NCBI GenBank assembly: GCA_050701635.1
Contig: JBOGDF010000111.1
Coordinates: forward strand, 1-14,958
Direction: 5' to 3'
Source: WHSM01 sp050701635
Lineage (GTDB): Bacteria > Actinomycetota > Actinomycetes > Mycobacteriales > Micromonosporaceae
DNA length: 14,958 bases
Position 1 is the stretch's first letter; every line of letters begins with the position of its first letter. Below, piece by piece: positions 6,517 through 13,627 of this stretch. The notes below the pieces were generated by a model, which was given only the letters and a program-made list of their open reading frames with translations, made no database searches and was not told the DNA's origin. The translations under genes and the position numbers were made by a program.

Positions 6517-8079
6517 ATGGCGGATGTGGTGATCATCGGTGCCGGGCACAACGGGCTGGTCGCGGCGATCCTGCTGGCCCGCGCCGGGCTCGCGGTCGAG
6601 GTGCTGGAGCGCTACACGATCGTCGGCGGCGCGTGCCGTACCGAGACGCCGTTCGCGAGGGCGCCGGAGCTGCGCGCGTCCACCGGGGCGTACCTGCTGG
6701 GGCCGATGCAACCGGAGCTGCTCGCGCTGCTGGACATCGAGCTGCCGCTGGTGCGCCGCGACCCGCACTACTTCATGCCGACCCTCAACGGCCGGCACCT
6801 GCTGCTCGGCGCGGACGACGAGCGCAACGAGGCGCAGTTCTCCGAGTTCTTCACCGCCCAGGACTGGCGGGCGCAGCAGGCGCTGTCCGCCGAGTTGTCG
6901 GCTCTCGCCTCCGACCTGGCGCCCGCCTGGCTACAGCCGCCGGCGTCCGCCGAGGAGACCGCCGAGCGGCACATCCGGCCGTCACTTCAAGAACATTTCC
7001 TTTCCCTGGTACGCGGCTCCGCGCTGGACTACCTGACCCGCTTCGGGTTCGCCAGCGAGCTGTTGCTGGCGATGTACGCGATCACCGACGGCATGCCCGG
7101 GCTGTCCGGCTCGCCGTGGAGCCCCGGCAGCGGCCACAACCTGCTGGTGCACAACATGTGCCGGCTGCCCGGCGCCGACGGCACCTGGATGGTGGTACGC
7201 GGCGGCATGGGCACCGTGACCCAGACCCTGGCCGCGGCGGCGGCGAAGGCCGGGGCGGTGATCCGTACCGGGGTCAGCGCGACGGCGATCACGGTGCGGG
7301 ACGGCGCCGCCGCCGGGGTGGTGACCGCGGACGGCGGGTCGCTGCCGGCGCGGGCGGTGCTGGCGGCGACGGACCCGTACCGGCTGCCGGGGCTGCTGGG
7401 TGGGGCCTGCCCGGCCGCGCTTACCGAGCGGGTCGACCGGTACGCCGCCGGCTCCGCCGGCCAGACCATGAAGGTCAACCTCGCGCTGTCGGAGCTGCCG
7501 CGGTTCGCCGCGCTGCCGGAGCCGGTGGGGCAGCACACCACCACCGTGCACCTGATGCCGCCCCCGGCCGCCGACGGCAGCGTGCTGACCGCGATCCGGG
7601 ACGCGTTCGACGCCGCCGCGGCGGGACGGCTCGATCCGCTGCCGCCGGTGGAGTGGTACCTGCACTCCACGCTGGACCCGTCGCTGCGGGACGCCGAGGG
7701 CCGCCACTCCTCCGCGCTGTTCGTGCAGGGCGTACCGCACCAGCCGGCCGGCTCGACCTGGGACGCCGAACGCGCCGGGTACGCCGACCGGCTGCTGCAC
7801 CTGGTGGACCGCTACGCCCCCGGGATCGCCGCTCTGGTGGACGATCTCGAAGTGCTGGCGCCGCCGGACATCGAGGCCCGGTTCGGGATCACCGGCGGCA
7901 ACATCATGCACGTGGACAACGCGTTCTCGTTCACCGAGCGGATGCCGTACCGGGTCGGGGTGGACGGGGTGTACGCCGGCGCCGCCGGCTGCTTCCCCGC
8001 CGGCTCCGTGATCGGCTCCGCCGGCCACAACGCCGCCCGCACCATCCTCACCGACCTGGGAGCCCCCGGCGGCTGGTGA
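6517..8079 (+). CDS. FAD-dependent oxidoreductase, phytoene-desaturase-like (COG1233)
   Basis: A 520-residue flavoprotein. The N-terminal Rossmann motif is VVIIGAGHNG (G8, G10, G13) with the ribose-binding acid E31 in VEVLERYTIVGGACRTE; the VGG.CRT block is the second dinucleotide signature of the phytoene desaturase/PYROXD2 group. The C-terminal FAD-closing segment is DGVYAGAAGCFPAGSVIG, followed by SAGHNAARTIL. The middle (GGMGTVTQTLAAAAAKAGAVIRTG) fits the substrate half. Such enzymes desaturate or isomerise hydrophobic polyenes, but no carotenoid gene (crtB, crtE) is nearby, so the substrate is open. The start is ATG 6517; although the frame extends to 6451, a TAGGCT -10 lies 7 nt before this ATG and no ribosome site is present, which indicates leaderless translation. 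It is divergent from one yfhO-type gene and convergent, at 43 bp, with its paralog. Confidence 0.88.
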   Translation: MADVVIIGAGHNGLVAAILLARAGLAVEVLERYTIVGGACRTETPFARAPELRASTGAYLLGPMQPELLALLDIELPLVRRDPHYFMPTLNGRHLLLGADDERNEAQFSEFFTAQDWRAQQALSAELSALASDLAPAWLQPPASAEETAERHIRPSLQEHFLSLVRGSALDYLTRFGFASELLLAMYAITDGMPGLSGSPWSPGSGHNLLVHNMCRLPGADGTWMVVRGGMGTVTQTLAAAAAKAGAVIRTGVSATAITVRDGAAAGVVTADGGSLPARAVLAATDPYRLPGLLGGACPAALTERVDRYAAGSAGQTMKVNLALSELPRFAALPEPVGQHTTTVHLMPPPAADGSVLTAIRDAFDAAAAGRLDPLPPVEWYLHSTLDPSLRDAEGRHSSALFVQGVPHQPAGSTWDAERAGYADRLLHLVDRYAPGIAALVDDLEVLAPPDIEARFGITGGNIMHVDNAFSFTERMPYRVGVDGVYAGAAGCFPAGSVIGSAGHNAARTILTDLGAPGGW

Positions 8080-8122
8080 CTGTTAGTCCGGGGCTTCGGG
8101 GTGGCAGCCGGGACCGGCGCCG

Positions 8123-11056
8123 CTAGGCCGCCGGGTCGGGGCTGGGGCGGCGGCGCCACCATTCGACGCCGGCGATGCCGACCAGCAGCAGTGCGGTGAG
8201 CCCGCTGATCCAGCCGCCGAGGTTGCCGTACGGCACCGTGTACGCCAGCCGTACGGTGTGCTCGCCGGCCGGCACCGCGACCGCCGCGATGCCGTGGTCG
8301 GCCGGCACCAGCTCGGCCGGTTCACCGTCCACGGTGGCCGACCAGCCGCGCTGGATGGCGTCGGCGACCACCAGGTAGCCGGCGCCCTGAGCGGAGACCC
8401 GTACCGACATCTCGTCCACGCCGTCGTCCAGCCAGGTCACCTGCGCCGGTTTGCCCTCGGCCGCCGGCCCGGCGGCGTCCAGCACCACCTGGTCGGCGCC
8501 GACTCCCCCGGTCGACAGCAGCTTCAGCCGTGCGCCGGCGTCGGGCTCGACCACCACGTCAGAGGCCCAGCGGACCCGGGGCAGCGCGTGGCTGCGCTGG
8601 TAGATCACCGCGGAGTCGTCGTACACCAGGCGCAGGCCGTCATCGACGCTGGTCACGGTGGAGACCGCGGGTGCCCCGGCGCGCGCCGCGACCGGGATCG
8701 CGACCGGTCCGGTGACCCCGATCTCCACGGTCAGCGCGGTGCCGGCGGTGACCTGCTCGGCGGCCAGCGGTACGTAGAACACGGTGCCGGGCGCCATCTT
8801 CCGTACGATCTTGTCGGCCTCGGCGACCGTACGGCCGGTGCCGTCGCGCAGCGTGATCTGGATCCGGCTGGTCGGTTTCGGCGGCGTCAGCAGCAGCTGC
8901 GGCACGAACCCGATGCCGCGCAGCGGGCCGGACGCGGTGAAGCGGTGTCGCAGCGGCGTACCGGGGGTGATCGTGACGGTGGTGCCGTCGCCGTTGTCGA
9001 CGTGCTGCTCCCCGTACGGGACGCCTTCGGCCGACACCATGTAGTGCGTGACCGCGAGCCGGTCCAGCACCGGGTGCCGCGCGATCGACGGGTCCACGGT
9101 GCCGTTGAGGTACGTCGGCGGGGTGTCGAACTGGGTGCCCGGCATCGTCTCCACCAGCTCCGAGAACCGCCGGTCGAGGTACGCGTGGCCGTGCAGCGCG
9201 CGGATCCGGTGCGGCACCTCGATGCCGCCGTAGATCGCTCCGGACGCCCCGAAGTAGCGCTCGTGCCCGAGGTTGTCCTCCAGGTACGCCGCCGCGTTGG
9301 TCATCGGGTAGAAGTGCTCCCGGTCGGTACGCGGGTGGTAGGCCGCCGCCAGCGCCAGCGCCTGCACCCCGACCAGCACCGGGATCACGCCGGCGGCGAT
9401 CGCGGGCGCGTACCGCCGGGGCCAGCTGAGCGCGCTGCCGCCGGCCGCGCCGGCGCTGTGGCGTACCGGCCCCCACCACAGGTACGCCGCGCACAGCATC
9501 GCGGCGGCGACGAACGCCAGCCCGATCGCCAGCTCAATGTTCATGTGGGTGGCGTAGTGCTCCACGTGCCCGTCGGCGTTGCGGGCCTGGTTCTGCTGGT
9601 ACGCGATCCGCCGCGCCACCCGTACCAGCGCCAGCCCGGCCAGCCCGGCGACCAGCCAGACGCCGATCCCGTACGCCCGGGCCAGCGGGCTGAGCCGGGG
9701 ATCGGAGACCGTGCCGTCGCGGCGCGCCCGCCACCGGTTGAGCAGCAGCTGGAAGCCGACCGCGGCGAGCACCGCCAGCAGGAAGCCGAGCACGCTGCGG
9801 CCCCGGCCCACGAAGTTGTGCGAGAACAGCACCGGCAGCTTCTGCAGCAGCGCCAGCGGCCACCCGCCGTGGAAGATCAGTACGGTCCACACGCCGGTAC
9901 TGGCGAGCAGGAAGAACCACACGCCCCGGGGCAGCAGCGCCCGGCCCTTGCGCGCCGCCGCGATCGCGATCCCGACCAGCACCAGCGCGGCGCCGCCGAC
10001 GTAGAACGACTCCTCGATGAAGATCCGTACGTGGAACCACATCGGCGGGTCGCCCGGATTCACCGAGCCGAACAGGTAGGGCGCGATCGAGGTCAGCAGT
10101 AGCTCGGGCGGTATGATGTCGCCCGGCCCCTGACCCCGGCCCCGGATCACGGTGTTGGTCATGAAGTAGACGAACGGCAGCAGCTGGAACGCCACCAGCG
10201 CCACCCCGAGCAGCACACCCGACACGGCGCCGAACCCGAGGCCGATCAGGCGGCGCCACTGGCCGGCGTACTCGGCGAATGACCGGGCCAGGAAGTAGCA
10301 GCCGCCGGTGAGCAGCGCGTACCCGGTGACCGAGGGGAAGCCGCCCAGGATCATCGCCGCCACCGGCAACGCGACCAGCGCCACGTCGGTGGCTCGTCGT
10401 CGCTGCACCAGCCGTTCCAACGCCCAGAACAGCACCGGTACGAACACCGTGACCCGGGTCTGCGGCCAGTTGGTCCAGACGATCAGGAAGCCGCTGCTGG
10501 CGAACACCAGCCCGCCCAGCAGCGCCGACGCCTTCTCCAGGCGGAACCGGCGCAGGAACAGATAGCAGCCGCCGACCGCGACGATGATCTCCAGCAGCCG
10601 CATGTAGCCCGGCGCCAGCCAGCCCGGCAGGATCCAGAACGGCAGCGCGACCGGGGACAGTACGGCGAAGTTCGGCGTGGCGCCCATCGGCACCCCGCCC
10701 AGGATGTACGGGTTCCACTGCGCGTACTCGCCGTCGCGCAGCTCCTCGCCGAAGTAGACGTTGTTGGGCAACGCCGAGTCGACGGTGTCCCCCATGTTGA
10801 TGGTCTGCGGGCTTACACCGGCCATCGCCTCGTCGCGCTGCGGGCTGAGCTGGCCCAGGGTGTCGGTGCCGGCGAACGCGGCCGCCCCGATCAGCGGCGA
10901 CCCGATGCCGAGCAGCGCGAACGTGGCCACGGTGACCACCACCAGCGAGGTGAGCGGATCCGGCAGCCTGCGGATCAGGCGGCGTACCCAGGAGTCGTCG
11001 GCCTGGTCGGAGTCGCTGGAGGCCTCGGTGGGGGTCGCGAGCTCGGTGGTGTTCAT
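8123..11056 (-). CDS. YfhO-family GT-C membrane glycosyltransferase (second paralog)
   Basis: A 977-residue protein starting at ATG 11056 with GGAG (11064-11061) 4 nt upstream. It is co-linear with the other yfhO-type gene: a shared acidic N-terminus, first helix (about 35-52), GTD (D65) in the first outer loop, WTNWPQTRV, ERLVQRRRA, GGFP.VTGYAL, LPVLFSHNFVGRGRS, the PVLDRLAVTHYMV segment in the outer domain, and an almost identical C-terminal block (GAGYLVVADA, TVDGEPAELVPADHG, EHTVRL, PYGN) before the last helix and WWRRR. No GT2 gene adjoins it; it may use the lipid-linked sugar made by the GT2 at 2395-3381, or a different donor. The paralogs differ most in the outer loops, which suggests different acceptors. 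It stops 43 bp from the oxidoreductase in a tail-to-tail arrangement. Family firm, role inferred. Confidence 0.88.
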   Translation of the reverse strand: MNTTELATPTEASSDSDQADDSWVRRLIRRLPDPLTSLVVVTVATFALLGIGSPLIGAAAFAGTDTLGQLSPQRDEAMAGVSPQTINMGDTVDSALPNNVYFGEELRDGEYAQWNPYILGGVPMGATPNFAVLSPVALPFWILPGWLAPGYMRLLEIIVAVGGCYLFLRRFRLEKASALLGGLVFASSGFLIVWTNWPQTRVTVFVPVLFWALERLVQRRRATDVALVALPVAAMILGGFPSVTGYALLTGGCYFLARSFAEYAGQWRRLIGLGFGAVSGVLLGVALVAFQLLPFVYFMTNTVIRGRGQGPGDIIPPELLLTSIAPYLFGSVNPGDPPMWFHVRIFIEESFYVGGAALVLVGIAIAAARKGRALLPRGVWFFLLASTGVWTVLIFHGGWPLALLQKLPVLFSHNFVGRGRSVLGFLLAVLAAVGFQLLLNRWRARRDGTVSDPRLSPLARAYGIGVWLVAGLAGLALVRVARRIAYQQNQARNADGHVEHYATHMNIELAIGLAFVAAAMLCAAYLWWGPVRHSAGAAGGSALSWPRRYAPAIAAGVIPVLVGVQALALAAAYHPRTDREHFYPMTNAAAYLEDNLGHERYFGASGAIYGGIEVPHRIRALHGHAYLDRRFSELVETMPGTQFDTPPTYLNGTVDPSIARHPVLDRLAVTHYMVSAEGVPYGEQHVDNGDGTTVTITPGTPLRHRFTASGPLRGIGFVPQLLLTPPKPTSRIQITLRDGTGRTVAEADKIVRKMAPGTVFYVPLAAEQVTAGTALTVEIGVTGPVAIPVAARAGAPAVSTVTSVDDGLRLVYDDSAVIYQRSHALPRVRWASDVVVEPDAGARLKLLSTGGVGADQVVLDAAGPAAEGKPAQVTWLDDGVDEMSVRVSAQGAGYLVVADAIQRGWSATVDGEPAELVPADHGIAAVAVPAGEHTVRLAYTVPYGNLGGWISGLTALLLVGIAGVEWWRRRPSPDPAA

Positions 11057-11122
11057 CCGTCTCCGGTTCGCCAGGAGCGCGGTCGGCCGCGTTTCTCACG
11101 GCCAGGCGCAAAAACCTGGTTC

Positions 11123-11128
11123 ACCATA
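11123..11128 (-). promoter_or_regulatory. Candidate -10 (TATGGT) for the second yfhO-type gene
   Basis: TATGGT on the minus strand matches TANNNT, in a locally AT-rich patch. Transcription would begin near 11116, giving a leader of about 60 nt that carries a 5-bp stem (CCAGG/CCTGG, 11102-11119) with a T-rich loop. No -35 is evident. Confidence 0.35.
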
Positions 11129-11141
11129 AACGACCCTCCGG

Positions 11142-11168
11142 CGGTACGCCGGGGCGGCCGGCGTACCG
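11142..11168 (-). terminator. 11-bp-arm hairpin downstream of the SSI-like gene
   Basis: CGGTACGCCGG (11142-11152) and its exact reverse complement (11158-11168) enclose a 5-nt loop. It begins 30 bp past the stop of the inhibitor gene on the minus strand. There is no clean T-run, as is common in GC-rich actinobacteria. It also lies just upstream of the candidate yfhO promoter, so an operator is the alternative. Confidence 0.5.
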
Positions 11169-11198
11169 GCGCAGTCAGGATCGGCGTACCGCCGCCGG

Positions 11199-11633
11199 TC
11201 AGAAGTCGAAGAGCGCGCCGCCGGTGTCGCGTACCGCCGAGCAGAGGTTCGGGAACTCCTGCTGGTATTCGCGGCGCTGGCCGCGCCAGACACCGCTGGC
11301 GGAGACCGTCACCGGGTCGAACTCGGCGGTGCACATGTCACCGGTGGCGGGAATCTCCGACACCTCGCCGCGAGCCGCGTCGAGCTGCTCGCACGACTTT
11401 CGCGGCTTCGGGTGGCTGCCGCTGGGCGGGGCGCAGCTCAGCGAGGCGTGCCGGGTGGGTTCGCCGTCGGCGCGTACCGACAGCGAGAACACGTTGGTGG
11501 CGACCGGCCGCAGCACCATGTCCGGCCTGTCGGCCTCCTCGGCGACCGCCGGCATCGTGCCGGTCAGCCCCAGTACGCACACTCCCGCCACCAGGGTGCG
11601 GGTGATCGTTTTACGTACCGAACTTCTGCGCAT
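11199..11633 (-). CDS. Secreted subtilisin-inhibitor-like (SSI, MEROPS I16) protein
   Basis: A 144-residue protein. ATG 11633 has GAGGGA (11646-11641) 7 nt upstream and directly precedes a signal peptide: basic start (RRSSVRK), hydrophobic core (14-25) and an AVA cleavage site after residue 31. The mature part carries the SSI fold marks: SLSCAPPSG.HP (C67), C81, MCTAEFDPV (C101), the strand GVWRGQRREYQQEF and C131, ending in LFDF. Expected disulfides are C67-C81 and C101-C131. SSI proteins are extracellular dimers that block subtilisin-like proteases. By alignment to the classic C-P-M-V reactive site, P1 is A103 and P1' is E104, unlike Met in SSI and Lys or Arg in trypsin-blocking relatives. 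The gene is divergent from the ABC exporter; a link between them is not evident. Confidence 0.9.
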   Translation of the reverse strand: MRRSSVRKTITRTLVAGVCVLGLTGTMPAVAEEADRPDMVLRPVATNVFSLSVRADGEPTRHASLSCAPPSGSHPKPRKSCEQLDAARGEVSEIPATGDMCTAEFDPVTVSASGVWRGQRREYQQEFPNLCSAVRDTGGALFDF

Positions 11634-11654
11634 CGTTCCGTCCCTCGTGAGTCC

Positions 11655-11671
11655 GGATCTCGGAGAGATCC
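11655..11671. promoter_or_regulatory. Dyad GGATCTC-GGA-GAGATCC in the SSI leader
   Basis: Perfect 7-bp arms (11655-11661 and 11665-11671) around a 3-nt centre. It lies about 9 bp upstream of the inhibitor's ribosome site. It may be an operator or a leader hairpin controlling secretion of the inhibitor. Confidence 0.4.
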
Positions 11672-11712
11672 ACCGGTAGGTGAACGACCGAGCACCCGGG
11701 ATCGTCACGCTA

Positions 11713-11742
11713 AGTATCTCGCAGCTAACTCATTGATGTCGG
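11713..11742 (-). promoter_or_regulatory. Candidate promoter of the SSI-like gene
   Basis: On the minus strand, CCGACA (11742-11737; four of six bases of TTGACA) is followed after 18 bp by GATACT (11718-11713). Transcription would begin near 11706, giving a leader of about 73 nt that includes the dyad at 11655-11671. The surroundings are the most AT-rich part of this 189-bp divergent spacer. Confidence 0.4.
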
Positions 11743-11756
11743 TTATCCCGTACCCA

Positions 11757-11804
11757 CGCGGCTCGCGCCGCTGTGCGAGGCTTGGTGCCGCGCGGCTCGC
11801 ACCG
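11757..11804 (+). repeat. Imperfect 14-bp direct repeat in the leader of the ABC exporter genes
   Basis: CGCGGCTCGCGCCG (11757-11770) recurs as CGCGGCTCGCACCG (11791-11804), 13 of 14 bases alike and 34 bp apart. The second copy ends 8 bp before the AGGAGG ribosome site of the ATPase gene. Confidence 0.45.
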
Positions 11805-11822
11805 ATCCCACCAGGAGGGCAG

Positions 11823-12731
11823 ATGGCCGACGCTCAGATCACGGTGAGCGGCCTGACGAAGCACTACGGCACCGTCAAGGCCGTCGACGACCTGTCGTTC
11901 ACCGTGCAGCCGGGCAAGGTCACCGGCTTCCTCGGGCCGAACGCCGCCGGGAAGACCACCACGCTGCGGATGGTCCTCGGGCTGGTCACCCCGACCGCCG
12001 GCACCGCCACCATCGGCGACGTGGCGTACGAGGAGCTGCCGGACCCGACCCGTACGGTCGGCGCGGTGCTGGAGGCGTCCAGCGCCCACAAGGGCCGCAG
12101 CGGCCGCAACCACCTGCGGGTGATCGCCGCCGCGGCCGGGCTGCCCGACACCCGGGTCGACGAGGTGCTGGAGCTGGTCGGGCTGGCCCCGGCGGCGAAA
12201 CGGAAATTCCGCGGCTACTCGCTCGGGATGCGACAGCGGCTCGGGATCGCCGCCGCGCTGCTCGGCGACCCGCGGGTGCTGATCCTCGACGAGCCGGCCA
12301 ACGGCCTCGACCCGGTCGGGATCCGCTGGATGCGCGAGCTGCTGCGCAGCTTAGCCGGCCAAGGCCGAACAATCATGGTCTCGTCTCACCTGCTCGCCGA
12401 GGTGCAGCAGCTGGCCGACGACGTACTGATCATCGCGAACGGGCGGCTGGTCACCCAGGGTCCGGTGAACACCGTGATCGACTCGCTGGCGCAGCACCGG
12501 ATCCGGGTGCGTACCCCCGCCGCGGAGCAGCTGGTCGCGGCGCTGTCGGGCAACGGCACCGCCGTACACAAGGAAGGTTCTGATCTGTTGTACGTCACCG
12601 GCGCCGACGCGCCGATGGTGGGCAGGGCCGCGCTGGCCGCCGGGGTGGAGCTGCACGAGCTGGTCGCCGAGCGCCCCGATCTGGAGCACGTGTTCCTGGA
12701 GCTCACCAGCCAGAAGGCGGAGATCCGATGA
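11823..12731 (+). CDS. ABC transporter ATP-binding protein (ABC-2 exporter type)
   Basis: A 302-residue ATPase. ATG 11823 is set by AGGAGG (11813-11818) 4 nt upstream; the frame is open back to 11412 but that part overlaps the inhibitor gene in antisense. In order: A-loop Y15, Walker A GPNAAGKT (38-45), signature YSLGMRQRL (132-140), Walker B VLILDEP (152-158) with catalytic E157, D-loop NGLDP (160-164) and H-loop H189 in VSSHLL. The C-terminal part (about 215-302) ends in LEHVFLELT, typical of drug-, peptide- and lipid-exporting CcmA/DrrA-like ATPases. The residue after the Walker A Asn is Ala where most relatives have Gly; the catalytic K44 and T45 remain. It energises the permease encoded directly downstream (ATGA overlap). 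The substrate cannot be read; self-resistance or membrane-stress export is typical. Confidence 0.93.
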   Translation: MADAQITVSGLTKHYGTVKAVDDLSFTVQPGKVTGFLGPNAAGKTTTLRMVLGLVTPTAGTATIGDVAYEELPDPTRTVGAVLEASSAHKGRSGRNHLRVIAAAAGLPDTRVDEVLELVGLAPAAKRKFRGYSLGMRQRLGIAAALLGDPRVLILDEPANGLDPVGIRWMRELLRSLAGQGRTIMVSSHLLAEVQQLADDVLIIANGRLVTQGPVNTVIDSLAQHRIRVRTPAAEQLVAALSGNGTAVHKEGSDLLYVTGADAPMVGRAALAAGVELHELVAERPDLEHVFLELTSQKAEIR

Positions 12732-13597
12732 AGCTGGTACGCAGTGAGCTGCTGAAACTCCGTACCACCAACGTGTGGTGGATCTTCGTGCTGGTGCTGC
12801 TCGGGCTCAGCGCGCTGTCGCTGCTGGTCGGGATCGCGGAGGCCAGCTACCTGGTGCACACCCCCGAGCCGCCGCCGGGCGACGTGCCCCCGGGCGAGCC
12901 GCCGCCGGGTGGAGCCCCGCCAGAACCGAACCCGAACGAGCCGAGCCCGGCGGAGCGCCACGAGCTTGCCGCGATCCGGCTCTACACCTCCGGGCAGTTC
13001 TTCGGGCTGATGTTCGCGCTGCTGCTCGGCACCCTGCTGATGACCAACGAGTACGCCCACCAGACCGCCACCGCGACCTTCCTGGTGACGCCCCGGCGGC
13101 ACCTGGTGGTGCTGGCGAAGCTGGCCACCGCCCTCGGGGTCGGCGTGCTGTTCTGGGCGATCGCCACCCTGGTCGACCTGGTCGGCGGCGCGCTCTACCT
13201 CGCCTCCGCCGGGGTGGGACCGCAGCTCGCCGCGCCAAAGGTGCTCACCGCGCTCGGCCTGAACCTGCTGGCGTACGTGCTGTGGGCGATCTTCGGGATC
13301 GGCCTGGGCACCCTGATCCGCAGCCAGATCGGTGCGGTGATCGTGGCGATCGCGGTGTACGTGTTGACCGGCACCCTCGGGCTCGGCGTGCTGTTCATGC
13401 TCTCGCAGTGGACCGAGCTGTCCTGGCTGACCGACCTCGGCGTACTGCTGCCCTCCACCGCCTCGGACCTGATGGTCACCGGCATCGACTTCGTGAAAAT
13501 GCCGCCCCGCTGGGTGGGCGGCGTGATCCTGGTCGGCTACGGCGTACTGGCCGGCGTGGTGGGCACCCTGCTGACGCAACGCCGCGACATCACCTGA
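12728..13597 (+). CDS. ABC-2 type exporter permease with proline-rich outer loop
   Basis: A 289-residue membrane protein. Its ATG overlaps the ATPase stop codon (ATGA at 12728-12731), and GGAG (12719-12722) lies 5 nt upstream inside the ATPase gene, so the two are translated together. It opens with SELLKLRTT, the cytoplasmic coupling start of this family, then a first helix (about 17-38). A proline-rich stretch (about 45-75) lies in the first outer loop, and about five further helices follow, with YAHQTATATFLVTPRR between helices 2 and 3. Two or more copies would form the channel with two ATPase subunits in the plasma membrane. The proline-rich loop is built from a 30-bp tandem repeat and is not usual for the family. 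Substrate unknown. Confidence 0.88.
   Translation: MKLVRSELLKLRTTNVWWIFVLVLLGLSALSLLVGIAEASYLVHTPEPPPGDVPPGEPPPGGAPPEPNPNEPSPAERHELAAIRLYTSGQFFGLMFALLLGTLLMTNEYAHQTATATFLVTPRRHLVVLAKLATALGVGVLFWAIATLVDLVGGALYLASAGVGPQLAAPKVLTALGLNLLAYVLWAIFGIGLGTLIRSQIGAVIVAIAVYVLTGTLGLGVLFMLSQWTELSWLTDLGVLLPSTASDLMVTGIDFVKMPPRWVGGVILVGYGVLAGVVGTLLTQRRDIT
12866..12909 (+). repeat. 30-bp-period tandem duplication encoding the proline-rich loop
   Basis: GAGCCGCCGCCGGG occurs at 12866-12879 and again at 12896-12909, exactly 30 bp apart and in frame. The encoded unit is EPPPG(D/G)(V/A)PP. The surrounding DNA is also proline-codon rich, so the loop length may vary between strains by slippage. Confidence 0.7.
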
Positions 13598-13600
13598 GCT

Positions 13601-13618
13601 GGCCGCTGCCCGGCGGCC
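13601..13618. terminator. Possible bidirectional terminator between convergent genes
   Basis: GGCCGC (13601-13606) and GCGGCC (13613-13618) enclose a 6-nt loop in the 30-bp gap between the permease stop and the SRPBCC stop. It is symmetrical and could serve both strands. It is short and lacks a T-run. Confidence 0.35.
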
Positions 13619-13627
13619 GGCGCGGGG

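Noticed and set aside
3596..6532. 978-codon open frame on the plus strand, opposite the first yfhO-type gene
   Set aside because: It is antisense to a convincing membrane protein. Its product is dominated by Arg, His, Gln, Gly and Pro with no domain, the usual shadow of a GC-rich gene.
8080..8122. Terminator between the oxidoreductase and the second yfhO-type gene
   Set aside because: Only a 5-bp stem with a 2-nt loop can be drawn in the 43-bp gap; not enough to call.
8258..10102. 614-codon open frame on the plus strand, opposite the second yfhO-type gene
   Set aside because: Same antisense shadow pattern: no motif, no ribosome site, and wholly inside the real gene.
12386..13579. 397-codon minus-strand frame across the ABC exporter genes
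   Set aside because: Composition is His/Gln/Gly/Arg-rich and it lies opposite two well-supported genes; no homology signal is visible.
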